Shown here piece by piece: positions 63,150-64,000 of a DNA stretch of 64,000 nt (the first letter of the stretch is position 1; each line of letters opens with the position of its first letter). Under the pieces are notes generated by a model. The model saw only the letters and a list, made by a program, of their open reading frames with translations. It was not told where the DNA came from and searched no databases. The position numbers were made by a program, and so were the translations under genes. The stretch is from contig NZ_JAUIRR010000006.1 in the NCBI RefSeq assembly GCF_030577135.1, forward strand, positions 24,216 to 88,215, given 5' to 3'. The stretch comes from Sulfurimonas sp. hsl 1-7 (GTDB taxonomy: Bacteria; Campylobacterota; Campylobacteria; Campylobacterales; Sulfurimonadaceae).

Positions 63150-63821
63150 ATGAAAAAAGCTTTTACTATGATGGAACTTATTTTTGTTATTATTGTTATG
63201 GGAATCTTAGCAGCAATTGTTACGCCTCGTGTAGAGAGAGATTTAGTAAGAGAAGCTGCTATTCAATTAGTCTCACATATTCGTTACACACAACATTTGG
63301 CGTTAGTAGATGATAAGTATAATTTAAATACATCAGATCCGGATGATAGATGGTGGAGAGGTAGATGGCAATTAAAGTTTAAAAATTCAAATACAGAAAC
63401 AAATGGTGAAGAAAGTTATACAATATTTTCTGACAGCTATGCTATATCTACATATAGTGGAAATGCTAATTCTAAAAATGAGATTGCTACAAACCCTCAA
63501 GATAAATCTAAAAAATTAACAGGTGGAGATAGTGCAGTACATTATGATAATAAAGAAGCAACAAGGTCTATGAATTTAGGTATGACATATGGTATAACAA
63601 ATGTAGGATTAGGCTCTAACTGTACAGATAATAATAGTAAAGGATTAGCTTTTGATCATTTAGGAAGACCATTAAAAGGTGGCTATTCTAGTTTTAGTTC
63701 TCCGTATCCATCTAGTAGCAATTTAATTACTTCAGATTGTAATATTACATTAACTGGTGCGAGTGGGAGTATAATAGTTACTATAACTCCAGAAACCGGC
63801 TATACATATATAGCAAATTAA
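63150..63821 (+). CDS. Type II pseudopilin-like protein
   Basis: 223 residues with a class III prepilin leader: short basic MKKA, then the conserved FTMMELIFVIIVMGILAAIV helix with Glu at +5. Residue -1 is Ala rather than Gly. The C-terminal domain is Ser/Asn/Gly-rich with two cysteines in a DxxCNIT-type pairing. Related proteins are minor pseudopilins of type II secretion or competence systems. Single gene here. Confidence 0.88.
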   Translation: MKKAFTMMELIFVIIVMGILAAIVTPRVERDLVREAAIQLVSHIRYTQHLALVDDKYNLNTSDPDDRWWRGRWQLKFKNSNTETNGEESYTIFSDSYAISTYSGNANSKNEIATNPQDKSKKLTGGDSAVHYDNKEATRSMNLGMTYGITNVGLGSNCTDNNSKGLAFDHLGRPLKGGYSSFSSPYPSSSNLITSDCNITLTGASGSIIVTITPETGYTYIAN

Positions 63822-63900
63822 AAGAGTAAAATCACTCTAAAAAGTCTGAAAAAGCTTCAAATTAACAAATTTGTAAATTTCTTTCAAATCCTTTCAAACG

Positions 63901-64000
63901 TTAAGCTTCTTCTAAGCATACTTCTCCTATAATTCCCGTCCACAAACGATGAGAGGCCATCGAAAGAGGGTCAGAAGTACTTCGGGTTGAAGCTACTGAT
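63901..64000 (+). promoter_or_regulatory. Strong promoter and start of a structured transcript, cut by the window end
   Basis: TATAAT at 63928-63933 follows an A/T-rich stretch with the repeat CTTTCAAA (63881 region) resembling an UP element. No coding frame begins after it. The transcribed part contains a hairpin, GTACTTC paired with GAAG-c-TAC (about 63977-63996). This could be the leader of an rRNA operon or another stable RNA; the window ends before it can be told. Confidence 0.4.

Overview
The window looks like chromosomal DNA of a nitrogen-fixing, sulfur-oxidising, autotrophic member of the Campylobacterota (Epsilonproteobacteria), most like Sulfurimonas or a close relative. Supporting this are low GC, MoFe nitrogenase genes, ATP citrate lyase (reverse TCA cycle), a flavocytochrome c sulfide dehydrogenase-like flavoprotein, a TlpD-like cytosolic chemoreceptor, a cbpA-hspR heat-shock pair and a flgI-flgJ-flgM-flgN-flgK flagellar block. 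The genus is inference; there is no 16S sequence in the window.

1-28.2 kb is a nitrogen-fixation region built from several short operons. nifDK comes first, preceded by the tail of an unidentified gene. Then come a ModG-type molybdate-binding protein; a microprotein-aldo/keto reductase-FAD flavoprotein-nifT operon; and nifA followed by a cysteine-less Tpx-like protein, a SIR2-like protein, a ClpX paralogue, an unknown protein and a GNAT. On the minus strand are a tRNA-Gly, the nifV-GNAT-Rop-like(DUF683)-BFD-like-LRR operon, nifB with a small partner, and two tandem ferredoxins followed by a NifX-like protein with a His-rich insert. Divergent from the ferredoxins is a plus-strand operon of a second cysteine-less Tpx-like protein, ankyrin, GNAT, a small protein, a MoxR ATPase and a VWA protein. 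Interspersed are a Tat-exported flavoprotein/Rieske pair, a type II NADH dehydrogenase and a GGDEF sensor. Six similar GG-N10-G(A/T) elements lie 20-55 nt upstream of operon starts and are read here as sigma-54-type promoters, which NifA (encoded here) would be expected to activate.

28.3-39.5 kb is accessory: a six-PAS/GAF/HD-GYP protein, an isolated MltR-like gene, a second MoxR-VWA operon with its own sigma-54-like promoter, then MarR-YceI-pirin and an orphan SagB-type oxidoreductase.

39.6-64 kb is mostly housekeeping: purH, chemoreceptor, SprT-like protease, cbpA-hspR with a HAIR operator, murA, small unknown genes, rsmD, the flagellar block with a sigma-28 promoter before flgM, an orphan OppC-like permease, an AI-2E-family protein, bifunctional PutA, a glutamine amidotransferase, a membrane glycosyltransferase-like protein, aclBA and a pseudopilin. 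The last 100 bases carry a strong -10 element and the start of a structured transcript that is cut by the window edge.

No CRISPR array, insertion sequence or phage gene was seen, and no gene-free stretch exceeds 300 bases.
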